DNA of 64,000 bases from Krasilnikovozyma curviuscula (Eukaryota; Basidiomycota; Tremellomycetes; Cystofilobasidiales; Mrakiaceae). Position 1 is the first letter of the stretch, and each line of letters begins with the position of its first letter. Both the position numbers and the translations under genes were made by a program. The notes beneath the pieces are model-generated. The model made no database searches. It was not told the origin of the DNA and saw only the letters and a list, made by a program, of their open reading frames with translations. Positions 35,619 to 46,825 of the stretch are shown here, piece after piece. The stretch is from NCBI GenBank assembly GCA_014825775.1, contig MVAQ01000028.1, positions 84,600 through 148,599 on the forward strand. Reading direction: 5' to 3'.

Positions 35619-35936
35619 ATGAGGTCTACTTCTGTGAGTATAAATTCACTCTTTCCAATGCTCTATTCCGTTCGGCATGTAATGTTCCCACCCACTGACT
35701 GAGACCAGCACTCCTTTAAGATTTCAATGGAGCTCGCAACCCCTCCAGTATCCTCTTCATACGATGAGAACTACATACGGATATTCGACAATGGCTTCTC
35801 GGCCGCAGTCACCCTTCTCCTTTTCTTACAAACGGGTCCGGGCATAAGGTTCTTCAACACGTTCGGCGGGTGGTTGGAGGAATGTGTTAGCGAAGGTATT
35901 GAAGGTCTTGTTGAGGGGTTGATTAGCTTGTGTTAA
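35619..35936 (+). CDS. Possible small membrane-associated protein
   Basis: Candidate two-exon gene of about 80 residues. Exon 1 is 35619-35633 (MRSTS) with a GTGAGT donor, and exon 2 is 35709-35936 with acceptor CCAG. The frame also has its own ATG at 35727. The product has one hydrophobic stretch (FSAAVTLLLFLQTGPGIRFF) followed by an amphipathic, acidic helix (GGWLEECVSEGIEGLVEGL). Codon choice looks like that of real genes nearby. No family is recognised. It might instead be the last exon of a longer gene whose upstream exons I could not find, or a chance frame. Confidence 0.35.
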
Positions 35937-36246
35937 AGACAGCTGTAACTGCTAGATGTGTTGTAGAAAACACTGTTGGAAAATTGTCACTTTATCAAGG
36001 ACCTGCCTTGCACGGGGAGATTGAGGTCTCAGTAGGATTTTATGGCACAATGAGAATGCTAGGTATATTATGCGAGGGTTGAGGTTTAAAAAATAAGAGG
36101 TGGGAGCACGGTAAGTCATGTCGACAAAGATGGAAGCAAGAAATCCAAGAAGGAACAGGAGAGAAACATGCCGAAGGAAAACTGGAAAATGTAGATAAAC
36201 ATGGTGTGAAATAAAAAGAAAATCGACTGTTTGATATTTATGCTTG

Positions 36247-38970
36247 TCACTGTGAGTTCTGAGGAGCCATCTGGGCCGACTTCAGGTTCGCAGCTTGTTT
36301 TTCATTCGCCGCCTAGAAAATCAGAAACAGATATACAAGGAATATGTCAGAAGATACGTCGAACAAGAAGATAAGCAGAGAGAGAAATTTGCTGACCTGT
36401 GATATCGTCAGATAGGCTTTCGAAGGTGATTTCTCGTTGTCAACGGACGGTGGTTCCACCGGTGCCACGACTCGTTCCTTCTCTGCCTTTGCTTCAAAGT
36501 TGTCCACCTGGGCATCATAATCCTCCGCTGTTGTTTGATAGTCCTGGACTGTTCGCATCAGCGCCAAGAAACGCTCAGTTTTGCAAAACTGGAGAAGAAA
36601 GAAGGAGAAGAGTAAGTGCAGTGAAGCCAGGGTGTTAATAGCAAAAACGATCTCGGAGCTCACCTTCGGCACGGAGTCTGTCGCCATCAGCCTGAATACA
36701 TAGCCAGTTATTCGCTCGTACATCCTCAGCATTGTCTGCAGTTGCGACGCGTGCATCGATCCGGGCACCGACATATCCAGAGCACCACCGGCCGCCGCTC
36801 GTTCCTGTCCCGGTTCGTTGAATACTTTTCCCATATACGTTACCAGCTCTGCTCGTAGATTGTGGTCGATGTTGAGTTCACACGGTGATGCAGGTGCTAG
36901 GTAGGAGTTGTAGCTGATCACATTCAACAACAACACAATGTAAGTCAGGCAACATGAACATGAAATAGAGAGTGGGAGACCGAGGGTGTCACTCACATGA
37001 CCATTGCCATTGTTATCAGATCCTGTTGATGTTTCTCCATCGCAGCGTGTCCGTTCGCTCTAGTTCCAGATTTGCCAGGTGCTGCCACTGCAGAGGACGT
37101 AGTGTTGAACCTTCTTTTGAAGTCTTGAACGTCGAGCCAGAAGGAGAGATTTTCTTCACAGTAGTTCGCCCGTAGGTGCTCTCTAAATAGCGATCGAAGG
37201 GCGGGTTCCTCCAAGATTTGTTTGAGTTTTGAGGTATGAGATTCCTTAAGTGCGTTGATGCCTGTCGATTTGAGTTCATCCTCCAGGAAATTGGTTAGTA
37301 GACGTTCACTCTGAGAGTTACGACGAGCAAATTTCGGATCGCTGCTCCCCCCTCCCACAGTTCTAAATTCGCCAGCTTCCTCCGAAGGTCGATCGCCCGT
37401 AGGTGATGCACGACCGCCATGTTGACCCCATCGAGCAATTCGAGCCCCCTCCTCTGTCACCTGGTATATGGCACGGTCGGAACGATGGAATTTGGCGTTA
37501 TCCTACATCAGAGTGACCAAGATGAATCGATGGTTAGTTATTAATGCGAAATCCTCACTTGGTGAGCACGACGTACCACCACAGCACCAGTTCCAGACTT
37601 GTTATCAGCAGCAACTACCGAATTATCGTTCGGACTCTTCTTGGCTTTGTCATGCACCAGCGATATCAGGCCGTACCGCACAAACTGGGCAGCCACGTCC
37701 GTAGCTTCATCCCGCCCGACGATCGTCGTGAAGTCACACAGCCAGTCAACACTGAATGAACAGCACGCCAGAGCATTTTAGAACGAGTCAGTATTATATT
37801 ACTAACAAACAAAAAAAAAACCAAAGGTGCCAAACACTTACAGCGTCATGGCGGCGAACGAATATTCGATCACCTCCGTCTGCTGTTTACCAGAAGCAGT
37901 CATCGTCTGTTGATGGATAAAAAACGGATGAATACATAATCAGTCAGTCAGTTCACAGTTGTATAGAGGAAGGAGGCGTAGCAAAAGCGACGCAGTGATC
38001 CGATGCGGAAGGAAACACCACTCACGCGTTCAACAATTTTCTTCAGCGGAAGACCAAAATTTCGATCTATGTCCTCCGTACTAGCATTCGAATCTGAAGC
38101 TCTTGAGACGGTACCAGGAGATGCCGAGGTACCTGCATAGTTCGAATCTGGAGCTGTTTCTTTTGCCAGATTTGGGGTCCTTCCGACGACTCTCTTCCAA
38201 ATCAGGTCAATTACACTGTGGTTGATGAGAATCTCGTCGTCAGACGCTCTTCGTTCGAGGTGCAGGATCTTCATTGCTATCGGCTGTGTTTGAAATACCT
38301 TCATGAGGTGGGTTGCAGTGATACCGTTCTTGGTGACGAAGCGTTCGAGAATGTGCAGGCCTTTGGGCGTAAGCATAAAGACACCACGGTCCTTGAAGAC
38401 TGTTGACGTGAGATCGGCTGCATTCTCTATGAGACGGGCATCCATGTAGTGCTGACATATTCCTTTAGCCATTTCTCTGGTCATGGAAAAGGTTGTTGTG
38501 GTGGTGGTGGTAACGATTCTGGTCGGATCTTTTGGATCCGCCGTTCGGTTCGACTGGGAGAACTTCAACGATGACAAGTTGAGAGCAGCCTCATCACTAT
38601 ATAATACGATCAGTAAGAGTACAAAGCTGATGTGAGAAGCCGATCGGAGATTTTATGAAGGTACAAAGGCGTATGCCGAAGGAAAGACATTTCGGCGAAG
38701 AGAACGTACGTGGTAAAGGAATTTGGATACGACTTGAAGAACTGCCTATGAGTCTCGAGCTGTAATGACACGATGAGAGTTGCAAAGAGGTCGTGGGTGT
38801 CCTGCAGAGTTTTTGGGAAAGAAATGAAGGAATTCCAGAAATCGGGTCAGAACAAAGGGAAGGCGAAGATCAACGACGGCGGTCGTTCTACGGATGGCTT
38901 CCAGACTCACCTTGACGAAGGGTCTCCCCCTCTTTGTCGTCTTCATCATGTGTGAAGAAGTCTGAGCCAT
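36247..38970 (-). CDS. Regulator of G-protein signalling, DEP-DEP-RGS (Sst2/FlbA type)
   Basis: GTPase-activating protein for a G-alpha subunit, the type called Sst2 in yeast, FlbA in Aspergillus and Crg1 in Cryptococcus. The start is MAQTSSHMMKTTKRGRPFVK at 38970 and the stop lies at 36247-36249. A conserved fungal segment (DTHDLFATLIVSLQLETHRQ, then FFKSYPNSFTT) leads into the first DEP domain (MAKGICQHYMDARLIENAAD, KDRGVFMLTPKGLHILERFV). A second DEP-like part follows (VDWLCDFTTIVGRDEATDVA, AQFVRYGLISLVHDK). The RGS domain begins LKQILEEPALRSLFREHLRA, continues NYCEENLSFWLDVQDFKRRF and spans an intron to MYERITGYVFRLMATDSVPK. The tail is charged and probably coiled coil. DEP domains usually tether such proteins to the receptor at the membrane. 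A GPCR gene lies 30 kb away; a partnership is possible but untested. Confidence 0.9.
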
Positions 38971-40420
38971 CTTGAACGACTAGAAGTTCCCTTTGTTGGA
39001 GACCAGGAACCACACCAAGTGATGAGATGATTCGAATGCGAGTTGACCTTCTGAACCTTGTCGAGAGTTAATAGTAGACTGACGACCCAGCTGAGAGAAT
39101 CTGCCGAACCAATAAAGAGCTGAATGGGAGGATGGAAAGGGGGGAACAAGCAGTAAAACCCAAAGGAAAAAGAAGGGACAGGCGGAGCGTTAGAGCGGAC
39201 CCAGGGAACAGAACGACGAAAGGAAGGACTGGATCCACCGACCTAATGGAAGTAAAGAGATAACTCGTGGGAGATGAGATTGCTGGCTCTTGGGGGGATT
39301 TTTTATGCAGGAATTTGTGAAAGGGGTTTCTTGAAAGGCTGAGCTGCGAGCTGAAGGGTTTTGGAATCTGCGTTGGACGGGGTAGCAGGCGGCCAAAGCA
39401 TCAAAGGAAAGACGCTCAGACCTCTTCACTGCTTCTACTGGACCCTCCTTCCTTCCTGTTGTGAGGACCAGATCAGCCAAGATCAATTGGTTGGGTGATG
39501 AGGGGTACGACGCTGGTGGGCTACTCGAATGAACAGCAAGGGCGGTTTTGGCAACAAGCAAGACCATGTTTTGCGGAATCAAAGCGGTGGCCACATCCTG
39601 CCAGAGAAAAAAAAACATGAACGATTTTCCCTGCTCTCAATCGAAGAACCAGACTTCTTATATCTGCAATGAGAGGGTAGGAATGCTCTCACTGGTGGGG
39701 TAGATCGAACGAGCAAAAACCGAGATGACATACGAGTTGAGATCTCAAAATTTGTTGACACTTGCACCATCTATGTATTTTCGGGGAGATTCACTTCAGA
39801 GATGAATGTTTGGCACTATATAAGCTTAGCAATGGCTCACTATCTTGTTTTAAAGTGGTCACACGAAGAAATGATAGGTATTTGCGCTCAACGCAACGCA
39901 GCGCCCTCATCACAGAATCAGACCAAAACAGCTTCTGTCTATAATCTACTAAACTGTTCGAAACTAACATATTTATCTCAGCGGACCACTCAATGAAGAG
40001 GAGGAATGCGAGATTGCTACGCTACTATGAGGCGAGGAAGAGTTCTCAACCGACGATTGACCCATCTCTCCTGTGTCTGCCAGCAGGGACCGGATTCCTG
40101 GGTTGACTGGGACTCAAAATGACATGAAGACTCGCAGCCGAACAGGGACTCGCTGATTGCTAGCACGTTCTCAAAACAGGGGCTCAGAAGATGGCGTCAA
40201 TGGAAGATGAGCAGCTCGGCCGCCAATGGGTCCTATAACACTCGTTCCTTTCGAGTAGTTGTTCTTCACGTTCGTTGTCATCAGGAGAATGCAGATAAAA
40301 GGTTACAGACAGTGTTAAAAAGAAGAAGCCAAAAAAAAAAAAGGGCAAAACAGAAAGATGGTAACAGAGGGATACAAGAAAGTGTTCTTTGCAGGCAGAG
40401 ATGGTTCAATGTCGTCGCTC
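38971..40420. other. Intergenic region with one weak open frame
   Basis: This stretch is 1.45 kb between the start of the RGS gene and the stop of the ASE1-like gene, both on the - strand. It probably carries the RGS promoter and a long leader. A 142-codon frame on the - strand at 39190-39618 includes MVLLVAKTALAVHSSSPPAS and SPNQLILADLVLTTGRKEGP but has no domain, no splice partner and no clear codon bias. I do not call it a gene. No repeats or RNA genes were seen. Confidence 0.4.
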
Positions 40421-42998
40421 TCAGTACTCCACCCCTTCATCCTCCTCAACCAGCCAACCATCATCATGAGATCCAGACGAGCTCCAACCGAGTCCTTGCC
40501 CTATCGGCGGCGGCGCGATGCTAGCTCTCGGTCTGAACGACGTTCTTGGTTTCGTTTTAGCATAGCCTTTACCGATGACGCTGGAGGCCACTTTGGAAGC
40601 AAAGACGTCTCCTCCATTAGCAACACCAGCACTGCTACTGCTTGAAGAAGAGGCTGCAGTCGAGTTGGAGAAGCTTCTAAATCCTGGAGGCGGTGGAATC
40701 ACTCCGGCGCCGACGCGGGTCATGGGCTGGATCTTGGGACGCAGACCACCAGTCGAAGAGTTGGCGTAGGTACCAATAGAAGAGCTTGCTGGCGTTGTAG
40801 TGTTCGCACCACGTGACGATGGTGTCAGTCGAGGTCGCTTTTCGTTGTAATGCGATGGGGTTGCTGATGCTGCATTGGTTCGCTTTTGTGTTGCAGGTCT
40901 CGATGTCGACGGCGGTGCAATGGAAGGTGTACGAGAACGCGAAGGTGGACCGGGAGACTTTGCTCTTGATCGTTGTGCCTGTTGCGGGTAGTGGTCAGAG
41001 ATCTGTGCGAGTACGAAGTGGAATATTAGCTCACCTTCTTAGCCTCCTTCTCTTCTAAACGAGCGTAGATGACGTCTATTATCCTCTCTCCTTCGACCAA
41101 GAAGGGTTTGCCGTTGTCTTGTTCCCAAGCTGGTAACAGATTCAGGAGTTTCTCTTCCAGCTTAAACAATGCGCAAGATTTGAGCGAGTTAGCCGAATGC
41201 AGATCTATGAGACGAAAGAGGTAAACCTGCCTGGGGCTTGATCCTCTCCACCTTTTTCCTAGTTGCTTCCTCCTTCAGTAGCAGTCCCGGAGTCGCTTTC
41301 CTCCCCTGGAGTCTTGTCGGATCCTTCGAAGCGATCTGGTCAACTCAACAAGGTCAGCGTCCAGTTCAACAACAAAAGTGAATTCTCTCTTGTCAGTTCT
41401 CACTTCAAGATCATCTTCTTCCTGGCATATCCTCTTCCAGTTCCGCACGACACCCATCAACGCTCTCTTACTCTCCACCTCCTGCTTGAGCTTCTGTAGC
41501 TCCTGTTCGTGTTCCTGCAGTAACTCGTCCGAGTAGTCATCTAAGGCACAAGGTGTCAGACAAGCTCTTTCGGATGATAACTAAAGCTGTATGAACTTAC
41601 CTGTGAAGAACGCTTCAAATTGAGACCGCTCGAGTTCACCCATAAACAACTCGTCTTGGTACCTCGTGATTTCATCTCTCACTTTGTTGACAAAGAACCT
41701 CATGTGTTGTCGCTTCTTCTCCTGCATACGTTCCAGCTCCATTTTGTACTATATTGGGGAGGAAAACAACCTCAGTACGCAACGACGGTGTAAATAAAGA
41801 CTCGGTAACCCACAGCGTCGACGGTCGTCTGGCCACTACCTCTGTTAGTCTCAACGAAGTCATTCATCTCTTCTTCTCCAACCTCCAGCCTTATCCACAG
41901 TGGTTCCAGCTCATCATACAGCCCTTGAATCTCGGTCTCCTTTTCTGTCTTCCAAATCTCCATGTTGTAGAAACACTCTTCGGCCCATTTGATGAGGTCG
42001 TCCGTCGGTAAGATGTTATCTAGTCCACCGGTGTCGAGTTCGATGTCAACTTCCTCTGGTAGACTGTCGAGGTAGTCGATAAACTGCTGTAGAGAAGCGT
42101 TTGCGTTTGTATTGGTTTGGGAGGAGAACGAAGGGGTCAGACCTGAGGGAATTGGGAGGGAGATTTCCACTTCGGGTAGGAGAACTATAAGCGGTATGAG
42201 TTGTGTTCGGAGCTGTTGCCGGCGTTCAGTCTGTACGAACGAAGCGAAAGTCAGGTTAGTCAACAACCAGTCGATGAAACGAATACATGTCGAGTCCCTG
42301 TCACTGACGATTTCCTTTTTGCCGTCGTCCACCAGCTTTGTGAGGGACTCTATTCGTTGAGAAGAAACGTCCTCCCACACTTCACCTGTCGAGCTCGTTA
42401 TCGGTGTTGTTGTCGGTATCGAGTACGAAGGGACGACAGCTGTTATTTCCTGCAGGCTGGTTTGTAATGACTTGACGTGGTTGAGTCTTTCGTTGTACAG
42501 TGGGAGCAAGTGGTCTCTGTAATATGACTGAAGTGCTGAATGCTGTTGAGGCAAAGATGGCGTCTAGAGAGAGCAAAGAGGGGTCAGTGAGCTGAAACGT
42601 TCTCTGCAGAGGAGGCAGCGAATGAACCTGTGACGATGAAGGGTGCGGTTTTTGAGGTATCTGTCCTCTGAATCCTGTTGTGATTGAAGCTACATCACTC
42701 TCGATTAAGCTAATTTTCTGTGGTGAGAAGAAATACAGAGAGAACGTCAGTACCCGGGAGCGGAAAACAAGCAAACTTGTTGCTGTACCTGTTTCCATTC
42801 ATCGACCTGCTGTTCTCTCGTCGTGATGAGAAGCTTCAAGTGGCTGTCGAGCGCGTTGTAAGCCTGAGAGAGGTCGTCGTCAAGTGCGTTGGCAGGCAGG
42901 TCGAGGACGGCGTTGAGCCGGACGAGGGCTGGCTGGTGCAGGTGTATGATTCGAGTCAAGGCATCGAACGGGTTCGGCTCGTTCGAGGGTTCACTCAT
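40421..42998 (-). CDS. ASE1: Anaphase spindle-elongation/MAP65-family microtubule bundler
   Basis: Homologue of Ase1/PRC1/MAP65, which crosslinks antiparallel microtubules in the spindle midzone. The start is MSEPSNEPNPFDALTRIIHL at 42998. The first exon ends at 42789, and several exons follow to the stop near 40421. Family landmarks: YYRDHLLPLYNERLNHVKSL, the segment FYNMEIWKTEKETEIQGLYD followed by ELEPLWIRLEVGEEEMNDFV (the hallmark LxxLWxxLxxxxEE-F motif), YKMELERMQEKKRQHMRFFV and YQDELFMGELERSQFEAFF. LLPAWEQDNGKPFLVEGERI near 41100 is the classic W-E-x-x-N/H region. The C-terminal 180 residues are basic and Ser/Pro-rich, as expected for the microtubule-binding, CDK-regulated tail. It shares a 307-bp divergent promoter with the CBS/PB1 gene. 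Confidence 0.9.
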
Positions 42999-43305
42999 TC
43001 TATCGGTGCTGCTGATCTCATTCCCTTCTCCGAGTGCTTAGGATGGGCGTTGCAAGTCAGGCGCGCGCAAACCAAGCAGAAGCACGAAGCTCGTCGAAGA
43101 TACCCACACATTCGAGTCCCCAAGGATCATTTTGCTGTGTCCCCAACTCCCTCTTCTTTTTCCCCCAACCACCATCTCTTCAAGCAGGAGAGATAGCCAG
43201 GCTCGTCTTTATAAAAGTGAGAAGAAATCAAAAAAAGAAAACAACAAATTACTCGATTGGGCAGCCTCACGTCGAAGATAGACTTGACGCCCAACATCGA
43301 TCTGA
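42999..43305. promoter_or_regulatory. Shared divergent promoter of ASE1-like and CBS/PB1 genes
   Basis: The two start codons face away from each other across 307 bp, so the promoters of both genes must lie here or overlap. No TATA box is clear. Pyrimidine-rich tracts occur on both strands (for example 43141-43190), consistent with fungal initiator regions. Only the arrangement is seen; sites are not assigned. Confidence 0.5.
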
Positions 43306-46300
43306 ATGAGCAGGATCCCCATCCCATCCTCCCCTTCCTCATCCCCCATTATGTCCTCATCGATGTCCAACTCCCCAAGCCAGACGGGCAGCGACACTAG
43401 AAGAAAGCAGTCGAAGAAGGACGAGGTTAGTCTCATCCCAATAAAAAACCGACTGATTTCCTGCTTTACGTCTTGGTCCTTTCGTTCGCTGGTCCTGTTC
43501 TCTCTTGCTTCTCTCTCTCTCTCTCTATCTCTCTCTCTTTTTCCTTCTCTCTCAAAGAAGAGAAGAGTTAGTGCATTTGGGTAAAATGGATGAGGGAAAT
43601 CTAGCAAAGCAGGACGAAAAATCGCATTAGGGTGACCCCCATTTTTCCTCCTTGTGTGAAAGGGTTGCGTCCCATTCATCTATGATTCTCCCTTTCTGTT
43701 CTCCATTTTTCTGCCGTTTGCTCTCTGGTTCTTCCCTTTAGCTAAATCGCTGCATATCGTCGTTCTCACACACAGTCTTCTCCTCTTGCCCTTGACATAA
43801 ACTCTTCAATCGACGCGACGACCATACCACTGCAACCGCCCTCGAAAATTGCGATGCCCCATCTGCCATCCCCACCTCCTTCCATCTCAAACAAATCATC
43901 GCCTTCCCTTCAATACAACGACGAATTCTCTTCTGACCCTGTTGTCACACCGCCAACTCCTATCAAATTTCCATCTCCCGCCGCGGACAACGACACGATC
44001 TCTCCGCTTGCGACACCCCTCGACGATGCGTCTGGTTCGCCTCTGCGTCCTGGCCATCAACGTATCCGTTCCACTCTATCCAAAACCCACACTGCTCCCC
44101 TCACTAACCTCCAACCGGAACCCAAACGAACCCTCTCTGGTAAAATGAAGGCAATCCGCAAACGGATCGAATCAGAATTGAACCGAAAACGAACAACTTC
44201 CATCCCAATGTCCCAACAATCCTCGCAAGGTGGGAAATCATCGAGGAGAGGCGGGCCAGCTCCAAAGAAGGGTACCGTCGCCGGTCTCAAGCCTTCGCCT
44301 GCGCTGACTGTCCCTGAGGGTATGTCGGTCGCAGATGCCTCCCAGCTCTGTGCGGCCAAACGAAGCGATTGCGTTTTGGTTGTCGACGAAGAAGAAGGCT
44401 TGAGCGGCATCTTTACTGCCAAGGATCTTGCGTTCAGAGTGAGTGCATTGTCCCTCTCAATGCTTTGTCCACCTCACTATACTCGTAGTTCTCATCAAAG
44501 TTACTCTTTGTTCTGATCCAAACAGGTCACAGCGATGTCGCTTGATCCAAGGCTCACTCCAGTCTCTGCTATTATGACCAAGAACCCAATGGTCACCAGA
44601 GACACAACGAGCGCGACTGAAGCTCTTCAACTCATGGTTTCCAAACACTTCCGTCATTTGGTAAGTACTCTGGTCGAAACTGATCTTCCCAGCAATGCTT
44701 ACTCTTATTTTGCAATCATAGCCCGTCTGTAACGAGGAAGGAGACGTCGTTGGTCTTCTCGATATCACCAAAGTCTTCAACGAAGCGCTTGCCAAGATTG
44801 ATCGAAGTTCTTCTGCTTCAAACCAATTAGCTGCTGCGCTGGCCGGTGTCCAGTCCGAGCTAGGACCAGGCATGGCACAGAACCCTCAAGCCGCCGCTAT
44901 GCTGGCATATGTTGACTCACTCAAGGAGAAGATGGCCCTTCCCGATTTGACCACCGTCATCGACACTGAACTCAGCCCACCTGTCGTGTCTCCCAGAACA
45001 TCGGTAAAGCAAGCTGCGATCCTCATGAAGGAGAGGAAGACAACTGCCGTGTGTGTGGTCGAGCCGTCGGGTCCTGGAGGAGCCAACAAAGTAGTCGGTA
45101 TCTTTACCTCAAAGGACGTTGTTCTGAGAGTCATTGCTGCTGGTTTGGACTCGACCATTTGCTCCGTTGTCAGAGTCATGACTCCTCACCCTGACACTGC
45201 CTTGCCATCTATGACCGTTCAGGATGCGTTGAAGAAGATGTACAGTAAGAATACGATGGTCCTCAAATTATTATCATTGTCTTACATTAACTAACGCCCT
45301 CCGCCTTCTACATCCATCCTTCTGTCAGATGGCCATTACCTCAACTTGCCGGTTGTTGAACCAAGCGGTAATTTGTTGGGCATTGTCGATGTCTTGACTT
45401 TGACCTACTCGACGCTTGAGCAAGTAAGTTGTCTTTAAGTTCCCCACGTACCTCTTAAGGATCCTTTTCTCTAACGATTATCTGTCTCATCTTGTAGATT
45501 GGTGGGATAAGTAACCAGGCTGGAACTGATTCAGAACAAGGCGGCCCGATGTGGGGTAAATTCTTCGACTCCATTGGTGGAGCATTAGACGACGAGACTG
45601 GATCTGCCATTTCTGGATCACACAAGCCATTGTCCGATATCCGGTCACAGACACCATCCCGTCCAGGAAACCACCTCCGCAACATGAGCTCGGTCGCCTC
45701 CCCAATATCTGAAGTTCACCCTAACGACTCTGCATCTGCCGTCGACGACACCTCTGAAATTGGGGCTCGCAACGGTAGAGCCAGTAGTGTCGCTCCGGTA
45801 CTACCACCTATCGACGACGGTACTTACACCTTCAAATTCAAAACCCCCAGCAACCGCACCCACCGATTTCAAGCCCGATCCGATATTCTTGAGAATCTCA
45901 GAGATATCGTTATAGGTAAACTGCAATCGGATCCTTTCTTCACCCACGTGGTTGAATCAACAGGAGCATCTGAACCTGATCCAACCGACTTCGTCTTGAA
46001 CTACATTGACGATGAAGGAGACTTAGTCGCCATGACCAGTGATTCCGACGTCGTCCACGCGGTTTCAGTAGCTAGGGCTCAAAAACAGGATAGAGTCCAG
46101 CTCGAGTTGACAGGTGGAAAAGTCTGGCAGGATGCCATCAAAGCAGCTCAACCCCCAGCTCCAGCATCACTCCCAACGCCATCCGCATCGACAGTCACCG
46201 AAGAACCTGAACTGGTGAAGGCACCAACGCCATCTCAAGTGCCTTCAGAAGCAGTTATCGAACGTTTGGCTGATCCGGAGGTCTCGCCGTCATCCGAACC

Positions 46301-46460
46301 AGTTTTGGCACCACCCGCCAAGGTCCACGCGACATCACCAGCAGCAACACCGAAAGAACTCATCGCGGGCGTCTCGAACGATTTGTTGCTACCTGCTAGT
46401 ATTGCTTTCCTTGGCCTGGCCGTCATTGGTGGAATCATTGTCACCAGACTTTCGAAATAA
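43306..46460 (+). CDS. CBS and PB1 domain protein with C-terminal membrane anchor
   Basis: Six exons (43306-43425, 43776-44438, 44526-44660, 44722-45244, 45329-45423, 45498-46460) join in frame to 832 residues. The N-terminus is Ser/Pro-rich and basic. Four CBS motifs follow in two pairs: MSVADASQLCAAKRSDCVLV; MTKNPMVTRDTTSATEALQL; SVKQAAILMKERKTTAVCVV; and TVQDALKKMYNGHYLNLPVV. They probably sense an adenosyl nucleotide. A PB1 domain (YTFKFKTPSNRTHRFQARSD, then FVLNYIDDEGDLVAMTSDSD) lies near residues 625-720. The chain ends in one hydrophobic helix (PASIAFLGLAVIGGIIVTRL) four residues before the stop, a tail-anchor layout. The architecture matches fungal CBS/PB1 proteins such as S. pombe Mug70-type proteins. 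The role is unclear in any species I can name. A CT microsatellite lies in intron 1. Confidence 0.88.
43511..43552. repeat. CT-dinucleotide microsatellite in intron 1
   Basis: A near-perfect run of CT units lies in the 350-nt first intron of the CBS/PB1 gene. It is a simple repeat, likely length-variable, and may act as part of a pyrimidine tract. No other structure is seen. Confidence 0.7.
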
Positions 46461-46825
46461 TACATAAATAATCAACGACGAGATTTGTCCCTTTCATTGG
46501 GATTGATGTACACTTATCGATTCAGTCACCCTGTAGATATTATATTCTTACCATCTTTTTGCAATACCGCATGGAAGTAGCCTTAACGGTCCTGTCTCAT
46601 TGGACATGTGGCTTGAAATTGATTTCCGACGAGACGCTCGTCGTTGTAGGACGAGCAAGGAGGTCGATACTCTGGAATAAACATTACACTTCTAAGATAG
46701 TTTCTACTTTCAAAGATCGTTGGTTTATAGATGTGACGGCCGAGGAAAGGGATTCTTACGGTCTTCAAGGTTATCGAAACACATCCCTCCGTGAATATTC
46801 CTTATCCCACTTCTTCATCTAGGAC

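Noticed and set aside
39190..39618. 142-codon open frame on the - strand upstream of the RGS gene
   Set aside because: No domain, no splice partner and no clear codon bias; it lies in the probable promoter/leader of the RGS gene.
43511..43552. CT-rich array as a possible CRISPR or regulatory repeat
   Set aside because: It is a simple dinucleotide microsatellite inside an intron with no spacers; CRISPR arrays do not occur in fungal nuclear genomes.
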